Positions 35,836 through 47,685 of a DNA stretch of 64,000 bases are shown piece by piece; within the stretch, counting starts at the first letter, position 1; each line of letters starts with the position of its first letter. The position numbers and the translations under genes were made by a program. Below the pieces are notes generated by a model. The model was not told where the DNA came from, searched no databases, and saw only the letters and a list, made by a program, of their open reading frames with translations. The DNA comes from Beta vulgaris subsp. vulgaris (taxonomy: Eukaryota > Streptophyta > Magnoliopsida > Caryophyllales > Amaranthaceae): assembly GCF_026745355.1 (NCBI RefSeq), contig NC_079207.1, forward strand, positions 36,123,430 to 36,187,429. Reading direction: 5' to 3'.

Positions 35836-38800
35836 ATGGCGAAGAAGCAAAAGGTAAAAATTGTTGTAATTGATTTGGAGTTATGAGTGCTTTTAATTTA
35901 TAATGTGATTATTGTAACTGATTTAACTATTTAATAATTTCAAATGGAGGTGTCTGAATTCGATGATGTGCATGTAAGTGATGACAATCAAGAATCTAGT
36001 ACCGAGGATCTTCATTCAGACGGGGAAAGAGAGGTACATTTGATGTTCTTATTGGCATGAATTATATATGATTTTGTTATTTTTTTGTAATAATGATATT
36101 ATATAGAAATGGATAATAGATAATAGGGAAGAAATCTGGAAGAGCGTATAAAGAAATAGAAGCACGAGTGTATCGGGTAAGTAATGTTATTGAAGTTGTT
36201 ATTGAAGTTTTGAATACACGGTGAATAAATGAAGTATATAATATGTAATGCATGTAATTTATAATAGGAGAATGATCTAAGCAAAGGTGGATGCTTTAAG
36301 GCAGAAGGCAAAGTAATTGCTACACAACGCGCCATGAATAATAAAAGAGTAATGTTATATGATGATTAGATTGTGTTTTGTTTCATATTAAAAGAGTTTA
36401 TTTTGATATGTAAAATGCTCATATATTGTTTATTTTCATGTAGGAGAGTAATATGAATTGTAGAGTAGAGACATTTGGGAAGGTTGTGAAGGGATTTGAT
36501 GAGAGGAAGTGTAAGCTAGTGACGGAGATGGGTTTTGGTGGTCTTTTGTTTTTCGCCGGTAAAAGTTTGCCTAGGACCGTTTGTTATTGGTTGTGTACAA
36601 GAGTTTATGTTAAGAATAGGGTGTTGTTGATGCCTGATGGGCTAGAATTCCCTCTTAGTAAGACACAAGTTTACTGGGTTATGGGTATTCCGGCGGGGCC
36701 GAAGACCGTACCATTCTATGTGATGATGATGAGGGTGGTGATGAGGTAATGAGGTTTTTTATGTATATGGGTATACTAGTCGTTCGGGTGTAAGGGGTGT
36801 TAAGGGAATTAAAGCTAGTGTAATTAAACAAATTGTTGAAGGTGAAATATCTTCAGATGCTGAATTTAAGAAGGCATTTCTGATGATGGCCTTAAATGAT
36901 CTGATATGCCCGACGACATGTCAGAGAATGTCTGTCAGTATGTTGTATGCGACATTTGTAGCTGAGAGAGCTCATGAGTATGATTGGTGTAGTTTGTTGC
37001 TGGATCATCTCATGAATGCGATTGGTGGATTTTCAAAAAGATTCTATGTTGATGGAATTGCTAAGGGGTGTGGTGGTTGCACTATGTTCTTAGCGGTAAG
37101 TCAATTTTATAATATTTTTAGTAGTTATGATGTAGTAGAAAAATGTATTTGCTTTAGTAATTTTGATCGGTTGATGTAGATTCTATATCTTGATCGGTTG
37201 CGCCGACCACCATTGATGTGGGGCGCTTTTCCAAGGATACGGGCATGGAGTACTGTAGATGTGAACAAGGTGAAGAAGGAAGATTTGCTGGCGTCTGGTG
37301 ATTACGGCAAGCTTGGGGTGTGTATATTATGAATCTGTATTGCCTATTTGGTTGGGTTATTTATGCGTTTAGAATATTAATGTAGAGGTTCAAAATGTTA
37401 ATTAGGGTATTGATGTCGCTTATGCGGGAAGACATCCTCTGGAGGCTCGGGATGTCATGCCTGCAGTAGAAGATATTGAGGTAGTGTTATATTTGGTGTA
37501 TAAGATTTATGGAATATGTTTGTTAATGTGTACCAGTTGGTTATGATTGAAGACATCCTCTGGAATAATGTTGTTTGAATGCAGGAAATGAGTCGTTGTA
37601 GTGGTGGCATTAGCACGAAGATTAGAATAAGGAGAATGAAGAAGAAAGCTCCAGTGCATGAAGAAGTTGTTGAGCAGCGGCCGAACTTGGAAAAGGAGAC
37701 GGACCCCAATGATGGCTTAGGAGAAAATGGTAAGTAATGGGTTTAGTAATTGTAAAATGGGATGCATCTTGGTGAAGTAATTCATCAATGTTGGAAATGA
37801 TGTATTAATGTAAATGTTTACTAATTGTCCCAACCCCATACAGAAACAATGCATCTTGGTGAAGTAATTCATCTTATTGATCTGAATAATAATGGCGGTG
37901 AGGATAACCCATTTTGTGGAAGTCATGGGGAGGGCTCTAAATACTGTTGGCAAGGTTTAGGTGAATTGATTGTAAATAATGTTGATGGGGGAGATGAGAA
38001 TATAATTGAGGATGAGGTTGTTGGTGGCCGTGGCAGTGGAGGTATATGTGAGCAGGTTGGTGGCAGTGGTAGTAGTGGAGGTATAGGTGAGCAGGTTGGT
38101 GGGAGTGGAGTTGTAGGTGAGGTTGGTGGTGGCAGTGGCAGTGGAGCTATAGGTGAGCAAGTTGGAAAAATTGTTGATGGGGGGGATAAGGTTATAAATG
38201 AGGATGAGGATGAGGTTGTTGGCAATGGTTGTGGAGGTATAGGTGAGCAGCAGGGTGTGGGTTGGTGGATGAACGGGTTGGAAATAATGTTGATCAGATT
38301 ATAAATAAGAATGAGGATGAGGATGAGGATGAGGATGAGGATGAGGATGAGGATGGGGATGAGGATGGTGGCAATGGTATTGGAGGTTTAGGTGGAAATA
38401 ACGTTGATGGGGGGGGGGGGCGTAACCTAATTGAGGATGTGGGGGATAAGCTAATTGAGGATGAGGATGAGGGTGGTCGAAGTCGCAAGCAACGAAAGAC
38501 TAAGTGGTCGATTAAAAGAATTGAAGGTTATAAGGAGACATGGCGGCCATGCCAATACAAGCAATACAAGAAAAAGCTAGGGAGGTTTGTAAGGGATAAT
38601 TATCGGAGTGCGCTGAAGACGACAGAAATGATTAAGTGTGACCAGAACTACGCGTCTTTACAAAGTTGTGCTTCTGTCGTACATCCTAGGGGGTGGGTTG
38701 ACGATAATGTAAGTATTATATCGTATTTTTTAAATGTATTTGTGTATATTTAAACTTGTTAAGATCCTTAATGCTACACGTGGTTGCAGTATGTTAGGTT

Positions 38801-39833
38801 GGCAGCACTTTTATACGCGAAAGTGTGGGAGAAACGTTTTCCAGGGAGGAGTGGGAGGTTTATGATTGACCCGACATTTGCGGTTAGATTCAAATAAAGT
38901 GCTAAAATGCAAGGAATGTTATTATAAGGAAGGAGCTCATGTGTGTTATGTTATCTTGTAGATACGAGTACTCCAGGATGGTATAAGAGATGTAGAGAAA
39001 CTTGTATCGTCTTATGCAAAGCAAATGGTTGGAACTTCTTGGAAAAGGATAGTACATGTAAGTATTGAAAGTTGTTGAACTATTTGTTAATGGGTATAGT
39101 AATCGACGGTAGTACAATTTGAAATTAATTGTTCATTTTTTAAGGTATTTGTTCCGGTTCTTGAGAATAAGCATTGGTGGTGCGCGGCTTACTCTCCAAA
39201 TAGGGGAGAAGTGTTGGTGATGGATTCATTGGAGCCAAAGAAGGCATCGGATTGCCATCATCTGAGCCTCACACAATTGGTAAAGTACCATTGACCTTTT
39301 TAAGAGAGTTTATTTTTATAAGGAATGTGGTAACGTTGAAGAAATATCATTGCAGGGGTATGCGATGGATACGTTATTTAGTGCTTTGGATCCATCTTGG
39401 AGAGTAGGGCGCACACATACTTGGCCGACTGTGACATTGGACATGAACCTCCAAAATGACACGTATGATTATCTTAAGTTATATTTCGTGATTGAAAATG
39501 TTACTATTTATACAGGTTGCATGTTAACGAATTATATTTTTTTCATGCACACGGATAGACATAGTTGTGGTGTCCATATGCCCATTGCGATTAAAGCTTG
39601 TGCGGATCGTTTTGTGGAGAGAGTTGTTGTGGTATTTGTTTCTTTATCCAAGTACTTACTTAAGATAATTTTTTATAAGTACCCTTTATTTTACTCACAC
39701 TTAAATTCCTTTCTATCCCTTATTTATGAAGGATAACATGTCGAAAGAACGGGAGCGGCTACTATGTGAAGACGTTATGTCAACGGAGAACGAAGCAAGA
39801 AGTAGTGTTATTGATGTATTAAGTACATTGTGA
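35836..39833 (+). CDS. Ulp1-like (C48) cysteine protease encoded by the MULE
   Basis: Multi-exon gene with plant GT-AG introns. ATG at 35836 (MAKKQK). N-terminal exons are acidic/basic. The exon at 36446 reads NCRVETFGKVVKGFDERKCK and continues through MPDGLEFPLSKTQVYWVMGI and MALNDLICPTTCQRMSVSML, the layout of plant Ulp1-family proteins (DUF1985-like region). A long Gly-rich then Asp/Glu-rich linker (37850-38480) is followed by a basic stretch (RKQRKTKWSIKRIEGYKETW). The peptidase has His in ENKHWWCAAYS (exon 39145-39279), Asp in EVLVMDSLEP, and nucleophile Cys in THSCGVHMP (exon 39559-39631). The final exon 39732-39833 ends in TGA with matching phases. Such enzymes cleave SUMO/ubiquitin-like conjugates; the role in the MULE is unknown. 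A frame change at about 36715-36790 is unresolved (unrecognised intron or lesion). Confidence 0.78.
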
Positions 39834-40841
39834 GTTCGTGTTTAAAATTTTTTGTAAATGGTCATTGTAATTAACAACATTAGTATGGGCCCTTTATTAG
39901 TATGCGAAGTTGCTCTTCATATTACTATTACTAATTTTTAACGAGGAAAGAGCTGGGCTAATTAGTATGCAATTACAAATTGTGAGTTGGTCATTGTAAT
40001 TAACAACAAGTATTACTTGTAATTTTTAAATACTATTACATTGTGAGTTGGTCATTGTAATTAACAACATTGCAATTACAAATTGGGCCAATTAGTATGC
40101 CATAATCAAGTATTACTTGTAATTTTTAAATAGTAAGAGCTGGTCTACATATTCGACCCCATGAAATCATTAATCAATCCACTGCAGAAGAGTTGAATAA
40201 TCAGTTAGAATCACTTAAGTGATTTATTGTCCATTATACCATAATGAAATTTAAAACTTAAAACGCACCATTTTGTGGATTCACTATATAGTTGAACTTC
40301 ATTTATATGAACGTAAATATGATATACCCACAATTAGTTTTTCAATTGTTGGGAAGAGAGAATCATACGTAAATATATCTTCAATTAGTATTTAAATTGT
40401 TGGGAAGAGACAATCAATTAGTGCGAAGATCATATTAATGATAGTGTCGACGAAAAAAAAAATTATAATGGGGAGTTAGACCATTATAAGGATTTCGAAC
40501 ACCAGAAATTAAAGAATTCACGTGATTGACAAAACAAATAATTACACCAGATATTATACAGTTGTCCAAATTTGATAATGATAATGACCATGTAAACAAG
40601 TTAAAATTAGGATAAATACTTCATATCATAGTGGTTGACAACACAAATAATTTTCATATCATAGTGGTTGACAACACAAATAATTACATACTAAAACTAT
40701 ATTTAAGTCTTTATGACAACACAAAAATTAAAATTAAAGAGTACGTACTAACGTCAACTGAACAGTAGGTTAATGCATCACACAATTTAGTTACAAAAAT
40801 AAGTAGAATTAAGGTATATTTTTGTAACTAAAGAACGTAAA
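39834..40841. other. Non-coding spacer in the MULE with short direct repeats
   Basis: TGGTCATTGTAATTAACAAC occurs three times (39860-40075) and GTATTACTTGTAATTTTTAA twice. 40600-40730 repeats CATATCATAGTGGTTGACAA and AACACAAATAATT. No coding frame. Confidence 0.5.
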
Positions 40842-41261
40842 CTAGAAGCACACCCGATTCTTCTTGCTCGTGCTCGTTCCCTCGTCGGTTGCTTTCCTTT
40901 TCATCTTCTTGCTCGTTCCCTCATCTTCAACAATAGATTTTGGGAACATGTCTTCTCCAAAAAGAAGAGGAAAACCGTCACAGAAGTCTGCCCAATTTGT
41001 TGACATGGTTGCATGTAGTATCACAGCATCATGACAGATAATATCATTAGCCATTTCCGCCCTCTTCTGCATGTCATACCTTTGCCATGTAGGTATATCT
41101 TCATGACGAGGACGAGAAAACTCCCTCCATAACCTGCATGTTCTTTTGATTGCTACTTGTGTATCCCAATCACACCTTGGAATAATCAATTCTCTCATTA
41201 CGTGTTCTACGGAGAACATAGGGTGGGCTAAAGGTTGATCATTTCCATTTGCTCCCTCCAT
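40842..41261 (-). CDS. Small basic-tailed protein A of the MULE, function unknown
   Basis: 139 residues starting MEGANGNDQPLAHPMFSVEH. The segment HVMRELIIPRCDWDTQVAIK then RTCRLWREFSRP weakly resembles the helical Leu/Pro-Cys-x-x-W layout of an F-box, but too weakly to call one. The middle has DFCDGFPLLFGEDMFP; the C-terminus is a Lys-rich likely nuclear signal (KKMKRKATDEG, KKNRV). A clear paralogue follows at 41971 in the same orientation, showing the family is maintained rather than random. It lies next to the protease gene, transcribed toward it. Confidence 0.65.
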   Translation of the reverse strand: MEGANGNDQPLAHPMFSVEHVMRELIIPRCDWDTQVAIKRTCRLWREFSRPRHEDIPTWQRYDMQKRAEMANDIICHDAVILHATMSTNWADFCDGFPLLFGEDMFPKSIVEDEGTSKKMKRKATDEGTSTSKKNRVCF

Positions 41262-41970
41262 TTTTCTAGTTGTGAAAAAAAAAATTCGTAGAGGTTTTTC
41301 TTACTTTCTTTGTTGTTGGTGTAGAGAAATGTAAAAATAGAGTAACTACCGGTGTCTGGTATTTATAAACAAAGATATTATTAGTTGGTGTCTAATCAAT
41401 AGTCACTCTCCCACTAATTGAGAAGTTTTCTGGCGGTTCATTTCTTACTCTAGTCTACTATCTAACTATTGTGCGTCATTATGCGTTGACAGTTAATTTC
41501 TGCATTTCCACGTTCTTCAATGTTAGTAGATTTAATCTGTGCCATTTGATCTGGGAGAATTAATCTGGACCATTTAACAAACTGCTAATTTCTTATGGGG
41601 CATTTCCCATTGTCTGTATACATTTGGGGCACTTAATTTTAGCCACAAAATATTTTTAATTTTTCAGTAATTGTAGCCACAAATGACATATATTATAATG
41701 AAAACTCTATACACAAAAATACCATGTAAACATGTAAACATATCATACTTAGACGAAATTCATTATAAAACTGGAAAAATACACTATATCTTAAAAAGTA
41801 GGATATATATCATAATTCCTCAAAAAACAAACAGAGATGACCAACTTCAATTATATTTACAGACTACAGACTATATAAATAGTTAAAGTAAAGTAGAATT
41901 AACTTATATTTATGTTCCCCTCAAAAAAAAACTTATATTTATGTTAATAAGTAAATAACATACAGTAAAA
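41262..41970. other. Spacer between proteins A and B
   Basis: Likely promoter of protein A (GTATTTATAAAC at about 41360) and AT-rich DNA. The frame at 41683-41886 has no recognisable content. Confidence 0.4.
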
Positions 41971-42638
41971 CTACACCCGCTTCTTTTTGCTCGTTCCTTT
42001 GTCTTCAACCAAGCAATTTGTTGCCTTCCTTTTCTTCTTTTTCATATCTGGGAACATATCTTCCCCAAAAAGAAGCGGAAACCCATCACAAAAATCTACC
42101 CAATCCCTTGACATGCTTGCATGCAGGCTGACGGCGTCGAAAAATATGATATCCTTAGCTATTTCCTCGTTCCTCTTCTGATCATGCCTCATCCTCGCAC
42201 ATATATGGGGATCATCAGGACGGGTAAATTCATACCATAACCTGCAAGTTCTTTTGATTTGATCTTCTGGAATCAATATGACATCTGGCATAACATCTTT
42301 AGATGAATCCCAGTGACACTTCGGAATAATATGTTCTCTCATTAAATATTCATTTGAGAGAACAGGGTGGGCTTCGGGTTGATCAGTTCCTCCGACGAAG
42401 ACTAATATTTTTTTAAGTGTTGCTCCCCAACGAGCATTTGCCTTTCTTTCTCAGTCATGTTTTCTTCTGATTCTGCTTTTCTTCCATCCATTTCTCCTTT
42501 CTTTCTTTCTCGTAGGTTTTTCAAGTGGGGTATTACTTTCTTTCTTTGGTGTTTGTGTTTGTGTTTGGTGCAAAATGAAAAACTTTCTTGGTATTTATAT
42601 ACAGACATAAGGTGACGTTCCAAAGTATGACGTTTCAT
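41971..42638 (-). CDS. Small basic-tailed protein B of the MULE (one frame break)
   Basis: The open part 41971-42342 encodes EHIIPKCHWDSSKDV, IKRTCRLWYEFTRP, then DFCDGFPLLFGEDMFPDMKK and a Lys-rich C-terminus, a close match to protein A. Upstream of its first Met the same frame reads GGTDQPEAHPVLSNEYLMRE, matching GNDQPLAHPMFSVEHVMRE of A, so the true protein starts earlier. An upstream frame (MDGRKAESEENMTEKERQML, ATG near 42492) runs to a stop after an A7 run at about 42412. One extra A there would join both frames. It is either a recent lesion or a homopolymer error. Function unknown. Confidence 0.55.
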
Positions 42639-42754
42639 TTTGAATTTTCTTTTTTTTTTTAGGGAAATGACGTTTCATTTCTTCTTGCGCCTATTAGGAG
42701 TGACTGTTAATTGTATTTCCCACTTTGGGCTTTCTACAAATGGGCAACTTCTTG
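42639..42754. other. Probable promoter side of protein B
   Basis: Short non-coding stretch with a T-run. TATATAC at about 42598 is a possible TATA box for protein B. Confidence 0.3.
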
Positions 42755-42960
42755 TAAGTTTTAAACAACTGGCCCATTTAGAACTTAATTACAGCCCCAT
42801 TATTTAATTTATTACAGGCCCAATTTAGATCTTAATTACAGCCCTATTTTTTAATTTATTACAGGCCCAATTTAGAACTTAATTACAGCCCCATTTATTA
42901 ATTTATTACAGGCCCAATTTAGAGCTTAATTACAGCCCCATTTATAACTTAATTACAGGG
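42755..42960. repeat. Tandem repeat with unit of about 48 bp
   Basis: Four copies of a unit built from GGCCCAATTTAGANCTTAAT, TACAGCCCCATTT and ATTAATTTATTACA. The end of the array runs into further GGGCC-containing variants to about 43200. Non-coding. Confidence 0.8.
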
Positions 42961-43373
42961 CCCATATCGTTTGGGCCCCTGTAAGGCCATTACACGAAGC
43001 CATTCCATTACAAATGGGTAAGATAAGAAGCCATATAGTTAAGTTTAAAAAATTGGGCCATATATTTGTCATTGACAGTTTGGCCCATGTTGTTAATGTA
43101 GTTAAGTAATACATGTAATATGGGCCATTTTGTACTGAAGTATTACATTTAATGTGGGCCACAATGTAACAATGAAATATTAACTTCAATATGGGCCGAA
43201 AGTTGCTTAATTCCCGTTACCAACAACATAGTACTAAGTAGACCCCTTTAAAAAAAATAAACATAATACTAAGTAGATAATACTAACTACAATTATAACA
43301 TAATACTAACTACAATTATAACATAATACTAAATAGAAACAGGATGGAGAGAGGTACGTATTTAGAATACTAA
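42961..43373. other. Spacer before the solo LTR
   Basis: Divergent GGGCCAT-type repeats, then three copies of ATAATACTAACTACAATTAT (43265-43330). That repeat continues directly after the LTR at 47665, confirming that the LTR is an insertion. Confidence 0.55.
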
Positions 43374-46300
43374 TGTAACACCTCGATAATTCTCTCTTTC
43401 TAGAAAATACTTTAATAATAACCTTAGAGAATTACCCAGGCATTATCGCCCGTGTGATAATGTTTCGGCTTACTCGGAATTTTGCAGTGGAAAACAACTT
43501 ATTAAAAAACAACTTTATTTAAACTTATGAAACCAAAAACAATTGTCAGAACTAAACACACCAACTTAAACTATTGTTTGAAAACATAACTTCTAGGAAA
43601 ACAACTTAAATGGTTCTAGTAATACAAGAGTCTCTCCATTCCAGATTCCCCAATAATATGCATCTTCGAACCTGTAATGTCAATGCTGTCTCAACTCTTC
43701 TCCCCCGAAGGATCACCACAAGATCAATAGGCAAAGCCATGATCACAAACACAGACAAGCACGTAATCAGCAAAGCTGAGTACTACCTATCAGACATACA
43801 TAACCCTAAACATGATACTACAAAAATATAACTTGCAGGAATATATAATAATAAAACATATAATAATGTGCAGACAACTCTTACTGAACTAGACTCTAAA
43901 CTTCATTTATTTCTTTAAATGGAATACACTACAACAAAATGCTTTATTTACGACCAAAAATTACGACCACATGCGTTTCTGGTCGTAAATAATGAGGAAA
44001 AACGACCAGATTTGCTAACTGGTCGTAAATAGAATAAATTATCTACGACGAGGCAGAATTCTGGTCGTAAAAGCTAATATCTCGTCGCAAAAAAATGAAC
44101 GATTACAACCACACGGATTTCTCGTCGTAAATATAAGAAATAACAACCAGATTCGTTAAGTCGTCGTAATTATAAAAATTATTTGCGACGAGACGGAAAT
44201 CTCGTCGTAAAAACAGAGAAACTTGAAAATTCGCTGAAAAACTTAAGCGGGATTTTTCCCGGGTTATACTTCAGTTTTTCTATCTATTTCTTTTTTTTCG
44301 CCCAAAACAAAAGCTACCTTATCTTTCTCTCTCCACCTTCACTCCCTATTTTTTCACTTTACCCCTCATGTTCATCATCTTTCTCTCTCTTCTCATTCCT
44401 CTTCACTGTTCGTAGCATATTTCTTCAACCCAAAAATTTTCCTCAAATTTTCTATGGCTTTGTTTTTCGTATTTCATTCGATTTTTCTTCGAATTTCGAT
44501 TTTTTCTGGAATTTTGTGGGTTTGAATTTGAAATTTGGTCCCTTATTTTTGGAATTCTTGTTCTGAATCTGAATGTTTTTAGTCGCAATTTGAATCTTTT
44601 AGGTTGAATGTCAAAGTTTCAAACCAAAAAAATTCGATTTTTGGGTTTGAAACTCAAGATTTGAAGATGTTGGTGTTCGTCCTTCAATAGTAGCGATTTT
44701 TGTTCGATTTGCATTGCTCTAATTCGGGTGAATTTCCGTTCGTTTTGGGTACAAATTTGTTCGATTTTTGGTTTTTTTTTTTGGGTCTGTTTGGTTCGAT
44801 TTTGTGGGTCGATTTTGGGGCCGATTTTGTGGGCTGATTTTTGGAGATTTGGGTCGATTTGTGGGTGATTGTTTTGTGATCATTTTGGTGGATGTTGTGG
44901 GTGATTTTTTGGTCATTTATGGGTGGTTTCTGGGAGATTTTGTTGTCTTTCAGATTTTGTTTTTTTTTCAGATTTTGTGGTCCTAATTTTTCTTTATTTT
45001 ATTTTGCAGATGAATATGATAATGAAGACGGAGACGAAGTTTGAACGATGAAGATGCTAATGATGACGATGAAGATGAATGATGATGAGTGATGGAGATG
45101 CTGATGAACGATGATGAGTGATGCAGATGCTGATGAACGATGATGATTGGTGTTATTTTTTTTGTAATTATTTACATATTATTAATATAAAATTATTTTT
45201 TTTTGTAATTATTTACCTGTTATTAATAAAAATCAATTTTTTTTCAATTTTTTTATTAATTGTTAAAGTTGTGTAAGGATCTTTGTATATTTACTAAGTA
45301 AATGATTAAGGGATTTGCCTAATATATGGTCTCATACAATATTTGATGGTTTAAGTGTGAATTTTGGGTTTGAATTTAAGGGATTTGCCTTATATTTGAC
45401 ACAATAAAAACAACAAGAAATCACATATTAAATCATCATTTTTTTAAAAAAAAAAACAATATTTACGACCAGAAATCTAGTCGTAGATGATACAAATTGC
45501 GACGAGAAATAATCTGGTCGTAAAAGAGCAATTACGACGAGCCACTAAAACCGGTTGTAATATTATTTACGACGAAGCCTTTTACAACGACTGACGACCA
45601 TACGCGTTTCTCGTCGTAAAAGACTTTTAACGACGAGAATTAGGCCTTTTACGACGCGAAATCCGGTCGTAAATGACAGTTTTTCTTATAGTGATAGTTA
45701 TTGGACGAGTTGTCTATACTAGAAAATAGGAAATATGGGAGCTACCACATATTCCAAAATTGACCTGCGATATCGAGGAACCTTTAAACTAATGAGGAAA
45801 GGTGATCAATCCAATCCTAGGAAAGCCATGGGCTACCACCATGTACTCCAACCCTTAGTGTCCAACTCTAGACGTACACCAGTCTAAAGTCTATAACCTA
45901 TTCTCGTTTCACTTTACGTTGCATACATTTTAATACTTGTGTTGACACCAACCAAGCAAATAACACATAACTAATAATCACATAATCATCACAGAAATCC
46001 TTTTTATCTTAGAATTAACAAGTGTTCACAACTTATCAATCAAGACTCCTTTAACTTCTTTTATACTTTACTAACTTGCCTGTTGAACCTAGCCAACAAT
46101 AAACTTTACCTTTATATAGGTATAACTTGTACTTACCAAATAAGATCCACGGTTCTTATAAGATAAATAAATAATACTCAAGAATCCATGTAACACATGA
46201 TTCAATCTTACTTACATTAATTCACTCACGAATTAATACATAAACTGGACTTATCTGCTTGCATCAAACTTCCATACAAACATTCATACTCATAAATACT

Positions 46301-47664
46301 TCTAGTTTACATGTAGCACACAGGCAAATAACATGTAAAACAATTCCAGTAAATCATATATATGAACACAGGTCCTATACATGATACTAATAAATAAAAC
46401 ATCCTTAAAGCATGTTTCTAAATCATATAGCACGTAGACAATGTACGTACTTGTATAAACAAATCTGTAGGCCACTTTTACGCTCTAAAAGTCTCCTACT
46501 ACGAAATCTCCGCCTAGAAAATAAAATAATGAAAGAAATACCTTGAACTAAAAATTTACAGCAACTTTAAAAACGACCCAAACCCCTTAAACGTGTTTTA
46601 AAATCGTTTTTACATATCAAACTTTCGTTATTTTAATCCCTAGTATAGTACAACAATTCTAGTGATTAAAAATCATTTAAAACCCTTAAAATACTATTTT
46701 CTGAAATTACAGCACTTATAAAATTTTATAAATCTTCTGAAAATATATTTAATACATATAAATTATATGCTAACCAAATCTCATGATTTATATTTTATAA
46801 ATATAGTTTCTAGTGATTAAAAACCCTAAAAACTATAACTTTCATAATAAAAACTGAAAATAACTTAATATAATAATCTGAAATTTATTATATTATATAT
46901 ATGATAGCCGAAATATATATGCATATAAAACAATAATTTAAATCATATACATGCTAATAAATAATAAAATAATATAAAAACTAATACTTTAATGGAATCT
47001 TAGAGAAGAAGAAAAGAAAAACAACCACAACAATGGAGGAAGAGGAAGTCGGCGGCAATAGAAGCAGCAAGGACCGGCGGCGGCGGTTTCTTGGCTCAAT
47101 CAAAGATTTGTGACGTTTCTTGTTCAACAAGAAACGTTACTTGAAGAAGAAGAAACAATTTTGAGAGAAATCAAAGATGGAGCACAAAGGAGAAGAGAGA
47201 GGAAGAAGGCGCCGGGTGAGAGGGAGAAAAAGAAAAGTCACGTGGAAGAGGAGAGAGAAATAAAGTGTGTAGGGTAAAATTTTGGGTTTTTAGGATATTT
47301 AAATAGAGGTTTTTCCTTTTGGGCTTAGGAAAAGAGATTTTAATAATTAAAACTTTGATGACTAATAAGTGGGCTCATTAGGACTTTAGTCATCAAATAA
47401 CCCTTCCCTTTTTATCACTTTTGGGCTTTGATTCCATTAAGCTTTCTTTTCAAATACGTTTTAATAATTAAAACTCCTATTAAAACATGCTTAATTAAAA
47501 CATTACAAATTTTATTAAGCTATGAAAATATTTTTAGTTGACTTTTCAAATAGTCAACCCTTTTTAAAACTCAAATCATTTTTCAAACTCATTTGGATTT
47601 AAATATAACTTCATAAATACTTAAATATATTTATGAAAATTCTTTAAAATTGTGGGGGATTACA
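43374..47664 (-). mobile_element. Solo LTR nested in the giant MULE, 5-bp TSD
   Basis: Ends TGTAACACCTCGATAATTC and TTGTGGGGGATTACA; flanking ACTAA at 43369-43373 and 47665-47669. It shares both termini and internal layout with 30197-33061, whose polypurine tract shows the minus strand is sense. Excluding the nested CACTA it is about 2.5 kb. No internal domain, hence a solo LTR. Confidence 0.85.
43927..45693. mobile_element. Non-autonomous CACTA element nested in the solo LTR
   Basis: CACTACAACAAAATG at the left; the right end TTTTTCTTATAGTG is the inverse of CACTATAAGAAAAA. TSD ATA at 43924-43926 and 45694-45696. Subterminal arrays of (T)ACGACCAGA / TCTGGTCGTAAA at both ends. Interior is T-rich, then has GATGATGAGTGATG-type repeats at 45025-45150. 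No transposase. Confidence 0.9.
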
Positions 47665-47685
47665 ACTAACTACAATTATAACATG

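Noticed and set aside
37923..38488. Minus-strand Ser/Pro-rich ORFs
   Set aside because: They are the complement of the Gly-rich and Asp/Glu-rich linker of the protease gene.
40860..41261. F-box protein assignment for small protein A
   Set aside because: Only a loose Leu/Cys/Trp pattern; key F-box positions could not be matched with confidence.
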